The translations under genes and the position numbers were made by a program. Under the pieces are notes generated by a model. That model worked only from the letters and a program-made list of their open reading frames with translations. It ran no database searches and was not told where the DNA came from. A DNA stretch of 64,000 nucleotides from Flavobacteriaceae bacterium (GTDB lineage Bacteria; Bacteroidota; Bacteroidia; Flavobacteriales; Flavobacteriaceae): NCBI GenBank assembly GCA_028284005.1, contig JANQSO010000002.1, positions 186,001 to 250,000 on the forward strand, given 5' to 3'. Below, piece by piece: positions 42,847 to 51,818 of the stretch. Every line of letters starts with the position of its first letter. Position 1 is the first letter of the stretch.

Positions 42847-45009
42847 TTATTCTTTGACACCTTTATTTACCTTTTCGGGAAGTACTTCGTAGCCCATATT
42901 ATATAAAGTAAAGCCAAAAATATCTGCAAATTGTTCAATCGTCTTACTCACAGGAGTTCCTGCTCCATGACCGGCATCGGTCTCAATACGTATCAATACA
43001 GGATTCTTTCCTGCTTGTTTATCCTGTAATTCTGCTGCATACTTAAAACTATGTGCAGGAACTACGCGGTCATCATGATCTCCTGTAGTAATTAAAGTAG
43101 CCGGATATGCTACTCCTGGTTTTACATTATGAATGGGGGAGTACCCTTTTAAATAATCGAACATTTCTTTACTGTCTTGTGCAGTACCGTAATCGTATGC
43201 CCAACCTGCACCGGCAGTAAAAGTATGGTATCTAAGCATATCCAATACACCCACATTTGGTAATGCGACTTTCATTAGATCCGGGCGTTGCGTCATCGTA
43301 GCACCTACCAGTAGACCACCGTTAGAGCCTCCGCGAATAGCCAGATAATCACTTGAGGTATATTTATTTTCAATTAAGTATTCAGCGGCAGCGATAAAGT
43401 CGTCAAATACATTTTGTTTTTTCATTTTAATTCCGGCATTGTGCCATTTTTTCCCATATTCACCACCGCCACGTAAGTTAGGCACTGCATATACACCCCC
43501 TTGTTCCATCCATACAGCATTGGTAATACTAAAACTTGGGGTTATGCTTATATTGAAACCACCATAACCATAAAGTATCGTTGGGTTTTTTCCATCAAGC
43601 TTCAGCCCTTTTTTATAGGTAATGATCATAGGCACTTTTGTACCGTCTTTGGAGGTATAGAATATTTGCTCACTTTTGTAATTATCTGGATTGAAGTCGA
43701 TTTCGGGCTTTCTATATAATTCTGAAACACCTTCAGCTATATTATACTTGTAAATACTTCCGGGAGTTACATAATTTGTAAATGAATAATATAATTCTTT
43801 CTCCTCTTTTTTAGTATTAAAACTGCCGGCACTTCCCACGCCGGGGAGTTCAACTTCACGAACCAGGTTTCCGTCAAAATCATATTGTAAAACCTTTGAA
43901 ACGGCATCTACCATATATTCTGCAAAAAAGTATCCACCACCGGATGATGGTATCAATACGTTTTCTGTTTCGGGAATAAAATCTACCCAATTTTCCGGAG
44001 AAGGATTGGAAGCATCTACAGTAACGATCTTCCTGTTAGGAGCATTAAGGTTGGTAACAATAAATAGTTTTGTGCCAACATTATCAATGATATATGAGTC
44101 GCTATCTGTATGATCCAGGATGGTTATAAATTTACTGTCCGGTTGAGAAAGGTCTTTTAGAAAAAGCTTATTTCCTGAAGTAGAAACACTCGCACTTACC
44201 TGTAGATAGTGATTGTCTTCACTTACAAAGCCGTTGACATAGCGATGTTTTTCTGATGGGATCCCGCCATAAACAAGCTTATCCTCACTTTGCTTAGTCC
44301 CTAATTTATGATAATATAATTTATGTTGGTCTGTTTTGGCAGAAAGTTCGCTGCCTTTAGGCTTATCATAACTGGAGTAGTAAAAACCATCATTCGCTTT
44401 CCAGGACAGGCCACTAAATTTTACATCAACAATAGTATCTTCTATAACTTCTTTTGTTTCGGTATTCATCACCAATATTTTGCGCCAGTCACTTCCTCCT
44501 TCAGAAATGGTGTATGCTGCGGTTTTACCATCTTCCGAAAAGCTTAGGTTTCCTAATGAAATGGTTCCATCTTCTTTAAAAGTATTGGGATCTAAAAATA
44601 ATTGAGCCGTACCCGGGTCTTCGCCGGTCTTATACCTATAAATGGCGTATTGGTTTTGAAGTCCGTCATTTTTATAGTAATAAGTATAGTCTCCTTCTTT
44701 GAAGGGTGCGCCCACCTTTTCATAATTCCATAATGCCGAAAGGCGTTCTTTTAGTTCTGACCGAAAAGGGATATTGTCCAAATATCCAAAAGTTACTTCA
44801 TTTTGAGATTTTACCCAAGCTTCGGTTGCTTCGCTTCGGTCATCTTCCAGCCATCGATACGGGTCTTTTACTTCTACTCCAAAATATGTGTTTACAGTAT
44901 CGACTTTCTGAGTATTTGGGTAAGTCACAGCAATAGGTTCTTTTTTTTGTTCTTCTTTACAGGCCATTACAACCAGTGTAATAAGAACAGGAATAATTAG
45001 TTTTTTCAT
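42847..45009 (-). CDS. Prolyl oligopeptidase family peptidase (S9A)
   Basis: A 720-residue serine peptidase with an N-terminal beta-propeller (about 60-420) and a C-terminal alpha/beta-hydrolase domain. The nucleophile lies in GGSNGGLL (Ser near 563), with the Asp in DHDDRVVP (near 648) and the His in DAGHGAG (near 680). The N-terminus is a lipoprotein-like leader with VVMAC (Cys17), so it is likely envelope-anchored. It cleaves peptides after proline or alanine, probably for peptide utilisation. A strong terminator follows. Confidence 0.9.
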   Translation of the reverse strand: MKKLIIPVLITLVVMACKEEQKKEPIAVTYPNTQKVDTVNTYFGVEVKDPYRWLEDDRSEATEAWVKSQNEVTFGYLDNIPFRSELKERLSALWNYEKVGAPFKEGDYTYYYKNDGLQNQYAIYRYKTGEDPGTAQLFLDPNTFKEDGTISLGNLSFSEDGKTAAYTISEGGSDWRKILVMNTETKEVIEDTIVDVKFSGLSWKANDGFYYSSYDKPKGSELSAKTDQHKLYYHKLGTKQSEDKLVYGGIPSEKHRYVNGFVSEDNHYLQVSASVSTSGNKLFLKDLSQPDSKFITILDHTDSDSYIIDNVGTKLFIVTNLNAPNRKIVTVDASNPSPENWVDFIPETENVLIPSSGGGYFFAEYMVDAVSKVLQYDFDGNLVREVELPGVGSAGSFNTKKEEKELYYSFTNYVTPGSIYKYNIAEGVSELYRKPEIDFNPDNYKSEQIFYTSKDGTKVPMIITYKKGLKLDGKNPTILYGYGGFNISITPSFSITNAVWMEQGGVYAVPNLRGGGEYGKKWHNAGIKMKKQNVFDDFIAAAEYLIENKYTSSDYLAIRGGSNGGLLVGATMTQRPDLMKVALPNVGVLDMLRYHTFTAGAGWAYDYGTAQDSKEMFDYLKGYSPIHNVKPGVAYPATLITTGDHDDRVVPAHSFKYAAELQDKQAGKNPVLIRIETDAGHGAGTPVSKTIEQFADIFGFTLYNMGYEVLPEKVNKGVKE

Positions 45010-45104
45010 TTTGTGAATGATTTAGTAGCCGTAAATGTACTAAAAACTAGCCTTGTAAAAGGTTATAGAACTGTTAGAACAATAAATTTAGTATGAATAA
45101 ATGA

Positions 45105-45482
45105 CTAATACTGAAATAAGGGTCGATAAGCTTTCCAGTATTTATAAATTAAAATACCATTGATTACGGCAATTATCAATGCCTGAAAAATGTCCGGCAT
45201 GTCTAAAAATAAATGAAATAGCAGGATATTAGCCGAGATAGGAACAAGTAATAATAAAGCAAAAGGAACCCACTTGTTGATCAATAAAAGAAGCCCTACA
45301 AAAATTTCGAAAACGGCTACTACATAAAGTACATATCCGGTTGCTTGAAGAGAGGATATAAAATTGGCAGCTTCTGCAGGCATATCCGGGGTCGGCATAA
45401 AGCCAATAAATTTATTAAGCCCAAAAACCAATAGGCCCAGGCCGAGAATTATACGAAGGATTTTAGTAAAAGTTGAATTCAT
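45105..45482 (-). CDS. DoxX-like membrane protein
   Basis: A 125-residue integral membrane protein with four spans: ILRIILGLGLLVFGLNKFI, GYVLYVVAVFEIFVGLLLLI, FALLLLVPISANILLF and ALIIAVINGILIY. The G-x-x-K/P and small size fit the DoxX/SURF4-like family. I start it at ATG 45482 rather than a GTG at 45536. Function unknown; some DoxX proteins work with oxidative-stress enzymes. Confidence 0.75.
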   Translation of the reverse strand: MNSTFTKILRIILGLGLLVFGLNKFIGFMPTPDMPAEAANFISSLQATGYVLYVVAVFEIFVGLLLLINKWVPFALLLLVPISANILLFHLFLDMPDIFQALIIAVINGILIYKYWKAYRPLFQY

Positions 45483-45593
45483 AGGGATGGTTATTAATGT
45501 TGAATAACTAAATATACTGAAAAATAAAAAATTCACTCACAGCTATATAAGTGAATAATTATTGAAGTACCCCTTAAGTAAAATCAACCGGAA

Positions 45594-46583
45594 CTAGACC
45601 AACTCTTCGGCAACCAGATATTCGGCAATTTGAATGGCATTTGTTGCCGCCCCTTTGCGTAGGTTATCACTTACTATCCACATATTTAAAGTGTTGGGCT
45701 GTGTTTCATCTCTACGGATCCTTCCTACAAAAACCTCATCTTTATTGTGAGCATATATAGGCATTGGATATGTATTGGTATCCGGATTATCCTGTACGGT
45801 AATACCCGGAACCTCGTGAAGCAACCTACGCACTTCACTTAGGTCAAAGTCATTTGTAAATTCAACATTTACCGCTTCACTATGCCCTCCGGCAGTTGGG
45901 ATCCTTACCGCTGTTGCCGTTACTGAAAAAGTGCGGTCTCCCAATATTTTTTGCGGCTCACGGGCAAGCTTCATTTCTTCTTTTGTATACCCATTGGCTT
46001 CAAAAACATCACAATGAGGCAAAGCATTTTTATGAATAGGGTATGGGTATGCCATTTCACCAGAGACTCCCTGAATTTCATTTTCCAACTGAGCGACTGC
46101 CTTTACACCTGTTCCCGAAACAGATTGGTAAGTGGATACCACAACACGTTTCATATTATACTTTTTATGGAGTGGTGCCAGTGCCATTACCATTTGGATG
46201 GTAGAACAGTTTGGGTTGGCAATGATCTTATCTTCTGAAGTTAATACATGAGCATTAATTTCCGGTACGACCAACTTTTTGGACGGATCCATTCGCCATG
46301 CCGAAGAATTATCGATCACAGTGGTTCCAACCTCAGCAAATTTTGGTGCCCATTGTAATGAGGTACTTCCTCCTGCAGAAAAAATAGCGATATCCGGTTT
46401 CGCAGCAATAGCATCTTCCGTTCCTATGATCTTGTGCAATTGTCCTTTAAAGTTCAATTCTTTTCCTATAGAAGTTACAGAAGCTACCGGAAGCAATTCG
46501 GTAACCGGAAAGTTACGTTCTTCCAACAGTTTTAACATCACTGTGCCTACCATTCCGGTCGCACCTACCAGAGCTATTTTCAT
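45594..46583 (-). CDS. asd: Aspartate-semialdehyde dehydrogenase
   Basis: A 329-residue NADP-dependent enzyme converting aspartyl phosphate to aspartate semialdehyde, for lysine, threonine, methionine and diaminopimelate synthesis. NADP-binding start MKIALVGATGMVG; catalytic Cys126 in NPNCSTIQ; substrate-binding block VRIPTAGGHSEAVNVEF near 230 with the active-site His. The sequence matches the Gram-positive/Bacteroidetes type. Separated from mscL by a terminator. Confidence 0.95.
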   Translation of the reverse strand: MKIALVGATGMVGTVMLKLLEERNFPVTELLPVASVTSIGKELNFKGQLHKIIGTEDAIAAKPDIAIFSAGGSTSLQWAPKFAEVGTTVIDNSSAWRMDPSKKLVVPEINAHVLTSEDKIIANPNCSTIQMVMALAPLHKKYNMKRVVVSTYQSVSGTGVKAVAQLENEIQGVSGEMAYPYPIHKNALPHCDVFEANGYTKEEMKLAREPQKILGDRTFSVTATAVRIPTAGGHSEAVNVEFTNDFDLSEVRRLLHEVPGITVQDNPDTNTYPMPIYAHNKDEVFVGRIRRDETQPNTLNMWIVSDNLRKGAATNAIQIAEYLVAEELV

Positions 46584-46653
46584 TTATACCTTTAATTTAA
46601 GTTCAAAAATAAGGGATAGCTTTTAATTTTTTCAGAATAAAAAGCAAAAAAAA

Positions 46654-46681
46654 GACCCTCCCGAACTTTCGGAAGGGTTTA
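46654..46681 (-). terminator. Terminator between mscL and asd
   Basis: Hairpin with arms 46655-46664 and 46669-46678 (one mismatch, core CCG/CGG), next to a run of A on the plus strand, i.e. T on the minus strand. It probably ends the asd transcript upstream of mscL. Confidence 0.6.
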
Positions 46682-46718
46682 ATTAATATATGTAGTGTAG
46701 CGGTCGCTACAAGTTCAA

Positions 46719-47129
46719 TTATCTTTTTTTCAATTCGTCACGAATTTCAGCAAGCAACTCTTCCTGAGTAGGCCCTGCAGGCTCTGCAGGAGCTTCTTCA
46801 ACAGGCTTCTTTGTCTTGTTGTATGCTTTGACGATCATGAACAGAACAAACCCTACAATGATCAAATTTATAATAGAGTTAACCCATTTACCATACATTA
46901 TCGCATTTTCTGCTTTTTCAACTGTTCCGTCCGCAGCAACTACCGCTTCATCAAGAACAATTTTCATGTCGGCAAAATCCAGTCCGCCGGCAAAATGCCC
47001 AACAAATGGCATTACAATATCGTTTACAAATCCATTAACCACCAAGCCTATTGCGCCTGCGAGTAATACTGCAACGGCAAAGTCAATAACATTGCCTGTC
47101 ATAATGAAATCCTTAAATTCTTTTAACAT
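46719..47129 (-). CDS. mscL: Large-conductance mechanosensitive channel
   Basis: A 136-residue channel that opens under membrane tension and releases solutes in osmotic downshock. First span VIDFAVAVLLAGAIGLVVNGFVNDIVMP is diagnostic; a periplasmic loop contains KIVLDEAVVAADGTVEKAE; second span SIINLIIVGFVLFMIV; the cytoplasmic helix ends GPTQEELLAEIRDELKKR. I start it at ATG 47129 rather than a GTG at 47159. Confidence 0.94.
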   Translation of the reverse strand: MLKEFKDFIMTGNVIDFAVAVLLAGAIGLVVNGFVNDIVMPFVGHFAGGLDFADMKIVLDEAVVAADGTVEKAENAIMYGKWVNSIINLIIVGFVLFMIVKAYNKTKKPVEEAPAEPAGPTQEELLAEIRDELKKR

Positions 47130-47210
47130 TTTTGATGGGTTTATATAGTTAATAACCACTAATTTAAATAAAAAGAATCGCTTTTTATAAAATATAATGT
47201 ATGCAACACA

Positions 47211-48320
47211 TTATTTGCGGTAAACAATTCGTTTAACGCGTTGAGAAACAGCTGTTAAAAGCTCATATGGAATCGTATTAATAGCTCCTGACAGTTCCTC
47301 AACAGAGGGATTTTCACCAAAAACAACAACTTCATCACCGTCAATACATTCAATATTTGTAACATCCACCATGATCATGTCCATACAAACATTGCCCACA
47401 ATGGGCGCTTTTTGACCGTTTATGGTTACCCATCCTTTTCCGTTGCCAAAAGCACGGCTTATACCATCTGCATGCCCAATAGGCAATGTCGCGGTTCGAA
47501 CAGGCTTTTCTGCTTTAAAGCCCATATTATAGCCCACCGTTTCACCAGCTTCAATTTTATGTATCTGTGAAATCACAGTCTTTAAAGTAGAAACAGGTTT
47601 TAGGTTTTTATTTTCTTCGGGATCGTTGCCAAAACCATATAGACCTATTCCTGTTCGAACCATATCGAATTGCGCTTCGGGATAGTTAATAATTCCGGAC
47701 GTGTTTACAGTGTGTAAAAGAGGCCTGTAACCTAGCTTTTCAATTAATTTTTCTGAAATATTTCGGAAGCTGTTTATTTGTTGTAATGTAAAATTCCGTT
47801 CGTTTTCATCTTCACTGGCCGCCAGGTGCGATAAAATGGATTGAACCTTTACACTTTGTGTTTTTGAAAGGGTTTCGACTATAAAAGGAATGTCTTCTTT
47901 TCTGAAACCCAACCGATTCAAACCGGTATTGAACTTTAAATGAATAGGATATAGCTTTTGCTTATTCTTTTCAGCAAAGGCAATAAACTTTTTAAGCATT
48001 GTGCGGGAATAAATACTAGGCTCTAAACAGCGATTTAGAATGATATTGAAGTTTGCAGGTAAAGGGTGCAGGACCAAAATAGGGATTTCAATTTCTGTAT
48101 CACGCAAGCTAACTCCTTCATTTGCATAGGCTACAGCTAAATAAGCTGCACCTAGATCAACCAGCTCCTCGGCAATGGCAGAGGCGTCACTCCCATAACC
48201 AAAAGCTTTTACAACAGCCAACACTTTAGTATTTCTTTCTAATTTTGATGTAAGATAGCGGTAATTATGACCTAATGCATTGAGGTCTATTTCCAGAATG
48301 GTTTCGGCGGCTTTCGGCAT
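47211..48320 (-). CDS. alr: Alanine racemase, His at the usual catalytic Tyr position
   Basis: A 369-residue PLP enzyme making D-alanine for the cell wall. The PLP lysine is K38 in VVKAFGYG. The TIM-barrel and C-terminal beta domain are both present. The region matching GYADG of classical enzymes reads IGHADG (H283), so the residue I expect to be the catalytic tyrosine (Tyr265 in the Geobacillus enzyme) is histidine; the codon is CAT. The remaining motifs (VGNVCMDMIMVDV) are normal. This is probably a lineage variant, or a sign of altered catalysis. It lies two bases after tdk, same direction. Confidence 0.88.
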   Translation of the reverse strand: MPKAAETILEIDLNALGHNYRYLTSKLERNTKVLAVVKAFGYGSDASAIAEELVDLGAAYLAVAYANEGVSLRDTEIEIPILVLHPLPANFNIILNRCLEPSIYSRTMLKKFIAFAEKNKQKLYPIHLKFNTGLNRLGFRKEDIPFIVETLSKTQSVKVQSILSHLAASEDENERNFTLQQINSFRNISEKLIEKLGYRPLLHTVNTSGIINYPEAQFDMVRTGIGLYGFGNDPEENKNLKPVSTLKTVISQIHKIEAGETVGYNMGFKAEKPVRTATLPIGHADGISRAFGNGKGWVTINGQKAPIVGNVCMDMIMVDVTNIECIDGDEVVVFGENPSVEELSGAINTIPYELLTAVSQRVKRIVYRK

Positions 48321-48322
48321 GC

Positions 48323-48961
48323 TCAGGCTTGCTTTTTCGAAGGAATTTCTTCGGGATCCTTTACCTCCATTTTACTTACTTTTTCCCGAAGCATGGCTTT
48401 GTAGTATGATGACCGGCTTAATGGCTCATATTCTTCGGTTTCACCTAAAAGCACCAGGTCATCGCTTTTTGCTTTTCGATAGCTGTAATGAGCAAGGTTC
48501 CCGGTACGTGTACAAACAGCATGTACTTTTGTTACATATTCTGCTGTTGCCATAAGTGCCGGCATCGGGCCAAAGGGGTTCCCTTTAAAATCCATATCCA
48601 ATCCGGCAACGATCACTCGAACACCACTGTTGGCGAGGTCATTGCAGACCTTTACTATTTCATCATCAAAGAATTGTGCTTCATCAATACCCACAACATC
48701 ACAATTGTCCGCCAAGATAGGAATATTGGCCGCAGCAGGAACAGGAGTAGAACGTATTTCGTTACTATCGTGCGAAACTACCTTGTTTTCATCGTACCTG
48801 AGGTCGATATTCGGTTTAAAGATTTCAACACGCTGGCGCGCAAACTTAGCTCGTTTGAGTCGTCGGATGAGCTCTTCGGTCTTTCCCGAAAACATAGATC
48901 CGCAAATGACTTCAATCCAGCCAAATTGTTCTTTTTGATTTACAGTATTTTCGAGAAACAT
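48323..48961 (-). CDS. tdk: Thymidine kinase
   Basis: A 212-residue type II thymidine kinase phosphorylating thymidine with ATP. P-loop [10 protein letters not shown] at 21-30; [18 protein letters not shown] follows. The catalytic glutamate is in [11 protein letters not shown] (Glu95 region), with [11 protein letters not shown] and a zinc-ribbon-like segment [13 protein letters not shown]. The second zinc cysteine pair appears reduced, which is seen in some Bacteroidetes. Tight to alr. Confidence 0.92.
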   Translation of the reverse strand: MFLENTVNQKEQFGWIEVICGSMFSGKTEELIRRLKRAKFARQRVEIFKPNIDLRYDENKVVSHDSNEIRSTPVPAAANIPILADNCDVVGIDEAQFFDDEIVKVCNDLANSGVRVIVAGLDMDFKGNPFGPMPALMATAEYVTKVHAVCTRTGNLAHYSYRKAKSDDLVLLGETEEYEPLSRSSYYKAMLREKVSKMEVKDPEEIPSKKQA

Positions 48962-49061
48962 ATGTTAAATTTAGACGAAAACAGAAATAGTTGACGTTTA
49001 CATAAAGGTTGCGTAAATTTATAAAAACAAAATAGAGAAAAAGAGATTTATTTCAAAAGAT

Positions 49062-49820
49062 ATGAAAAAGAAACTTCGCTCACAGATTAAAGCAGTTGCC
49101 GAACAAATTATTGCTGAAGAAAATGCCATGGATACCAAATCTCTGAAGCAGGCGGTAAGAGAATTATACGAACGATTGATACAGTTAGAGTATTTAGAAT
49201 CTCAAATAGAAGACGATGCTGTTATTTCGAAAACGCAGTCGCTGGACTCAAAAAGTTTCCGTGAAGAAAACTGGTTCAAAGAACCGGAACCGGTTCCTCA
49301 ACCCGAAAATAAAGAAGAGCTGGTAGAGCCGTTAATGGAAAAAATTAAGGATATAGTGGCACAAATGCCGGAAGAATCTCAACAAGTTGATGAACTTCTC
49401 GAAGAAGTGATACCCAAAAAAAAGTATGTTAAGAATGATCTGGAAGAATTTGCCTCCAACTATCAACAAACACCAACCTTTGAGAGAAAAGAGCCCGCCA
49501 AAGGCGGGGGAGTTCCAAAAAAGACAAACAAATTGGTCGAAGATATTGGTGCTACTACCAATAAGCCCAAATCCATCAATGATAAAAATCATCAAGGATT
49601 AAATATAGGCCTTAATGACCGCCTGGCATTCATTAAGAATTTATTTGACGGTAAGGCCGAAGATTATACAAGGGTAATCTCTCAGATTAGTACAATGAAA
49701 TCGTATGACGATGCCGCAAATTTCATAAAAGGCAAAGTAAAACCCGAATATAATTACTGGATCAAAAAAGAGGAATATTCCGAACGGTTTATGGCGATTG
49801 TTGAGAAAAGCTTTAATTAG
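49062..49820 (+). CDS. Conserved unknown protein (flavobacterial)
   Basis: A 252-residue protein with no signal peptide. The N-terminal 60 residues are helical and charged (KKKLRSQIKAVAEQIIAEE, LKQAVRELYERLIQLEYLES). Residues 60-180 are Pro/Glu-rich and probably disordered. The C-terminal 55 residues form a compact block, LNDRLAFIKNLFDGKAEDYTRVISQI and YNYWIKKEEYSERFM, that looks conserved. Role unknown. The next gene, rsmI, starts three bases after its stop. Confidence 0.75.
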   Translation: MKKKLRSQIKAVAEQIIAEENAMDTKSLKQAVRELYERLIQLEYLESQIEDDAVISKTQSLDSKSFREENWFKEPEPVPQPENKEELVEPLMEKIKDIVAQMPEESQQVDELLEEVIPKKKYVKNDLEEFASNYQQTPTFERKEPAKGGGVPKKTNKLVEDIGATTNKPKSINDKNHQGLNIGLNDRLAFIKNLFDGKAEDYTRVISQISTMKSYDDAANFIKGKVKPEYNYWIKKEEYSERFMAIVEKSFN

Positions 49821-49823
49821 TTT

Positions 49824-50495
49824 ATGGGGAAACTATATCTTGTTCCAACACCCGTAGGTAACCTAAAGGATATGACCTTTCGGGCGATAGAAGTATTAAA
49901 TGAAGTTGATCTTATTCTTGCCGAAGATACACGAACAAGCGGTAAACTTCTTAAACACTTTGAGATCACAACACAAATGCATTCCCACCATATGCACAAT
50001 GAGCATAAAACTACAGGAGGGATCGTGAAAAGAATTGAGGCTGGGGAAAACATTGCGCTTATTAGTGATGCCGGAACTCCGGCTATTAGTGATCCGGGAT
50101 TTTTACTCACACGAGCCTGTATAGAAGCCGGCATTGAGGTAGATTGCCTTCCAGGAGCCACCGCTTTTGTCCCTGCTTTGGTTGCAAGCGGTTTACCCAG
50201 CGATAAATTTGTATTTGAAGGTTTTTTGCCTGTAAAAAAGGGAAGACAAACCCGACTACAACTCTTAGCTGAAGAAACCAGAACGATCATTTTTTATGAG
50301 TCCCCTCACAAATTATTGAAGACACTGGGGCAGTTTGTTGAGTTCTTTGGCGCAGACCGAAACATTTCGGTATCGAGGGAATTGAGCAAACTGCATGAAG
50401 AAACCATTCGCGGGACAGCGAAGGAAATTTTAAGGCATTTTGAAACAAAGCCTCCCAAAGGAGAAATTGTCATAGTGGTTGACGGAAAAAAATAA
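49824..50495 (+). CDS. rsmI: 16S rRNA 2'-O-ribose C1402 methyltransferase
   Basis: A 223-residue SAM-dependent tetrapyrrole-methylase-fold enzyme methylating C1402 of 16S rRNA. Start GKLYLVPTPVGNLKDMTFRAIEVLNEVDLILAEDTRTS is diagnostic, followed by DAGTPAISDPGFLL and CLPGATAFVPALVASGL. It ends with ETKPPKGEIVIVV. It is tightly clustered with the upstream unknown and the downstream glycosylase-like gene (adjacent, 0-base gap). Confidence 0.95.
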   Translation: MGKLYLVPTPVGNLKDMTFRAIEVLNEVDLILAEDTRTSGKLLKHFEITTQMHSHHMHNEHKTTGGIVKRIEAGENIALISDAGTPAISDPGFLLTRACIEAGIEVDCLPGATAFVPALVASGLPSDKFVFEGFLPVKKGRQTRLQLLAEETRTIIFYESPHKLLKTLGQFVEFFGADRNISVSRELSKLHEETIRGTAKEILRHFETKPPKGEIVIVVDGKK

Positions 50496-51071
50496 ATGCA
50501 AACATTACTAAAAGATATTCGCGCTTGCGAAATTTGCAAAGAACATTTGCCTTTGGGGCCACGGCCTATTGTTACAGCACATCCGGACGCTAAAATTGTA
50601 ATTATAGGACAAGCTCCGGGAACAAAAGTCCATAAAACAGGAATTCCCTGGGATGACCCCAGTGGAAAACAGTTGCGGAAATGGTTGAATGTTTCAGATG
50701 AGATCTTCTACGATGAAAGCAAAATAGCATTGGTTCCTATGGGTTTCTGCTATCCCGGAAAAGGGAAAAGCGGAGACCTGCCTCCACGCCCGGAATGTGC
50801 CCCGCAATGGCATGAAGTTTTATTGAGTAAAATGCCAAATCTGAAATTGGTCATTTTAATTGGCACCTATGCTCAAAAAGAATATTTAAAGGGAAATACC
50901 AAAAAAACACTTACGGAGACTGTAAAGAATTATAACGAATACCTTCCCGGGTTCTTACCGTTGCCACACCCATCGCCAAGAAACAGGTTTTGGTTGATGA
51001 AAAATCCGTGGTTCGAAAAAGAAATTGTTGCTGAACTTCAAAAGCAGATCAGGCGACTGCTTGATTCATAA
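50496..51071 (+). CDS. Uracil-DNA glycosylase superfamily protein
   Basis: A 191-residue protein of the UDG superfamily: IIGQAPGTKVHKTGIPWDDPSGKQLRKWL matches the catalytic/water-activating motif region, and LPLPHPSPRNRFW is the second conserved motif (HPSPRN). The N-terminus has CEICKEHLPLGPRP with only two cysteines, so the 4Fe-4S cluster of UDG types 4/5 is not supported. Likely a DNA repair or nucleotide-related hydrolase. Directly follows rsmI. Confidence 0.85.
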   Translation: MQTLLKDIRACEICKEHLPLGPRPIVTAHPDAKIVIIGQAPGTKVHKTGIPWDDPSGKQLRKWLNVSDEIFYDESKIALVPMGFCYPGKGKSGDLPPRPECAPQWHEVLLSKMPNLKLVILIGTYAQKEYLKGNTKKTLTETVKNYNEYLPGFLPLPHPSPRNRFWLMKNPWFEKEIVAELQKQIRRLLDS

Positions 51072-51104
51072 AAAAGCAACGGGCCTGCCTAGAAATTATT
51101 TTTA

Positions 51105-51695
51105 TCAAATATGCTTCCCTTTGTTCCAGCCGTGTTTTCCCAAATATTGGGTTCCGCTTTCCACGGCACCGTCTTCTATAGAAGTTCCCATGGAATCGTT
51201 CCAGCGATTAAGATAGCCAAATAGCGAAATAACCCCCAACATTTCTACAATTTCACCTTCATCCCAATGTTCATAAAGACGAGACTTGATATTTTCATCT
51301 ACGGCATTGGGAATTTGAGAAGCTGCTAACGAAAAGTCCAAAGCAGCTCTTTCGGCCTCACTAAATGAAGGATGTGTACGGTACTCCCAAATATTATCCA
51401 GTTGCTCCTGTTCTGCTCCGTAACGTTCTGCAGCACGGATGGCATGTGCCTGGCAATAACGGCACCCGGTGGAGTTGCTGCTTACCCAGGCGATCATTCT
51501 TTTTAAGGCAGAGGTCACACGGCCTTCATTCGCCATTACCGCTTTATTCAAATTAATAAATGCTTTACTAATGGCTGGACGACGCTGCATAGTGAGCACA
51601 CTATTGGGGCAAAACCCAAGCGTTTCGTTAAAGAATTCGGCTAATTGTTTGGTTTCCTGATCGTGTTCCGGTGATAAAGGCGTTACTAATGGCAT
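51105..51695 (-). CDS. AhpD-like / carboxymuconolactone decarboxylase family protein
   Basis: A 196-residue protein with the AhpD-type redox motif C78-x-x-C81-x-x-H84 (GCRYCQAHAIRAAERYG), used by peroxidase-related enzymes to reduce peroxides through a thiol cycle. The helical core, residues 60-150, carries the usual AALDFSLAAS segment. The fold is common to decarboxylases, but the CxxC...H pattern favours a peroxidase-like role. Convergent with the UDG-like gene. Confidence 0.85.
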   Translation of the reverse strand: MPLVTPLSPEHDQETKQLAEFFNETLGFCPNSVLTMQRRPAISKAFINLNKAVMANEGRVTSALKRMIAWVSSNSTGCRYCQAHAIRAAERYGAEQEQLDNIWEYRTHPSFSEAERAALDFSLAASQIPNAVDENIKSRLYEHWDEGEIVEMLGVISLFGYLNRWNDSMGTSIEDGAVESGTQYLGKHGWNKGKHI

Positions 51696-51747
51696 AAATG
51701 TTATTTATAATAAAATGTTCGGCTCCAAATTACAAACTCTTGCCTTC

Positions 51748-51796
51748 AAAAAAAAACGGCTGCAGAATATGTTACTTTTAAATATTCCACAGCCAT
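51748..51796 (-). terminator. Terminator of the 628-residue gene
   Basis: Stem GGCTG / CAGCC (51758-51762, 51790-51794) plus GAATAT / ATATTC (51765-51770, 51782-51787) with a loop of 11 bases; a run of A on the plus strand (51748-51756) gives a T tract on the minus strand. Confidence 0.75.
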
Positions 51797-51818
51797 TTCA
51801 GACTAAAATAAATAGTTA

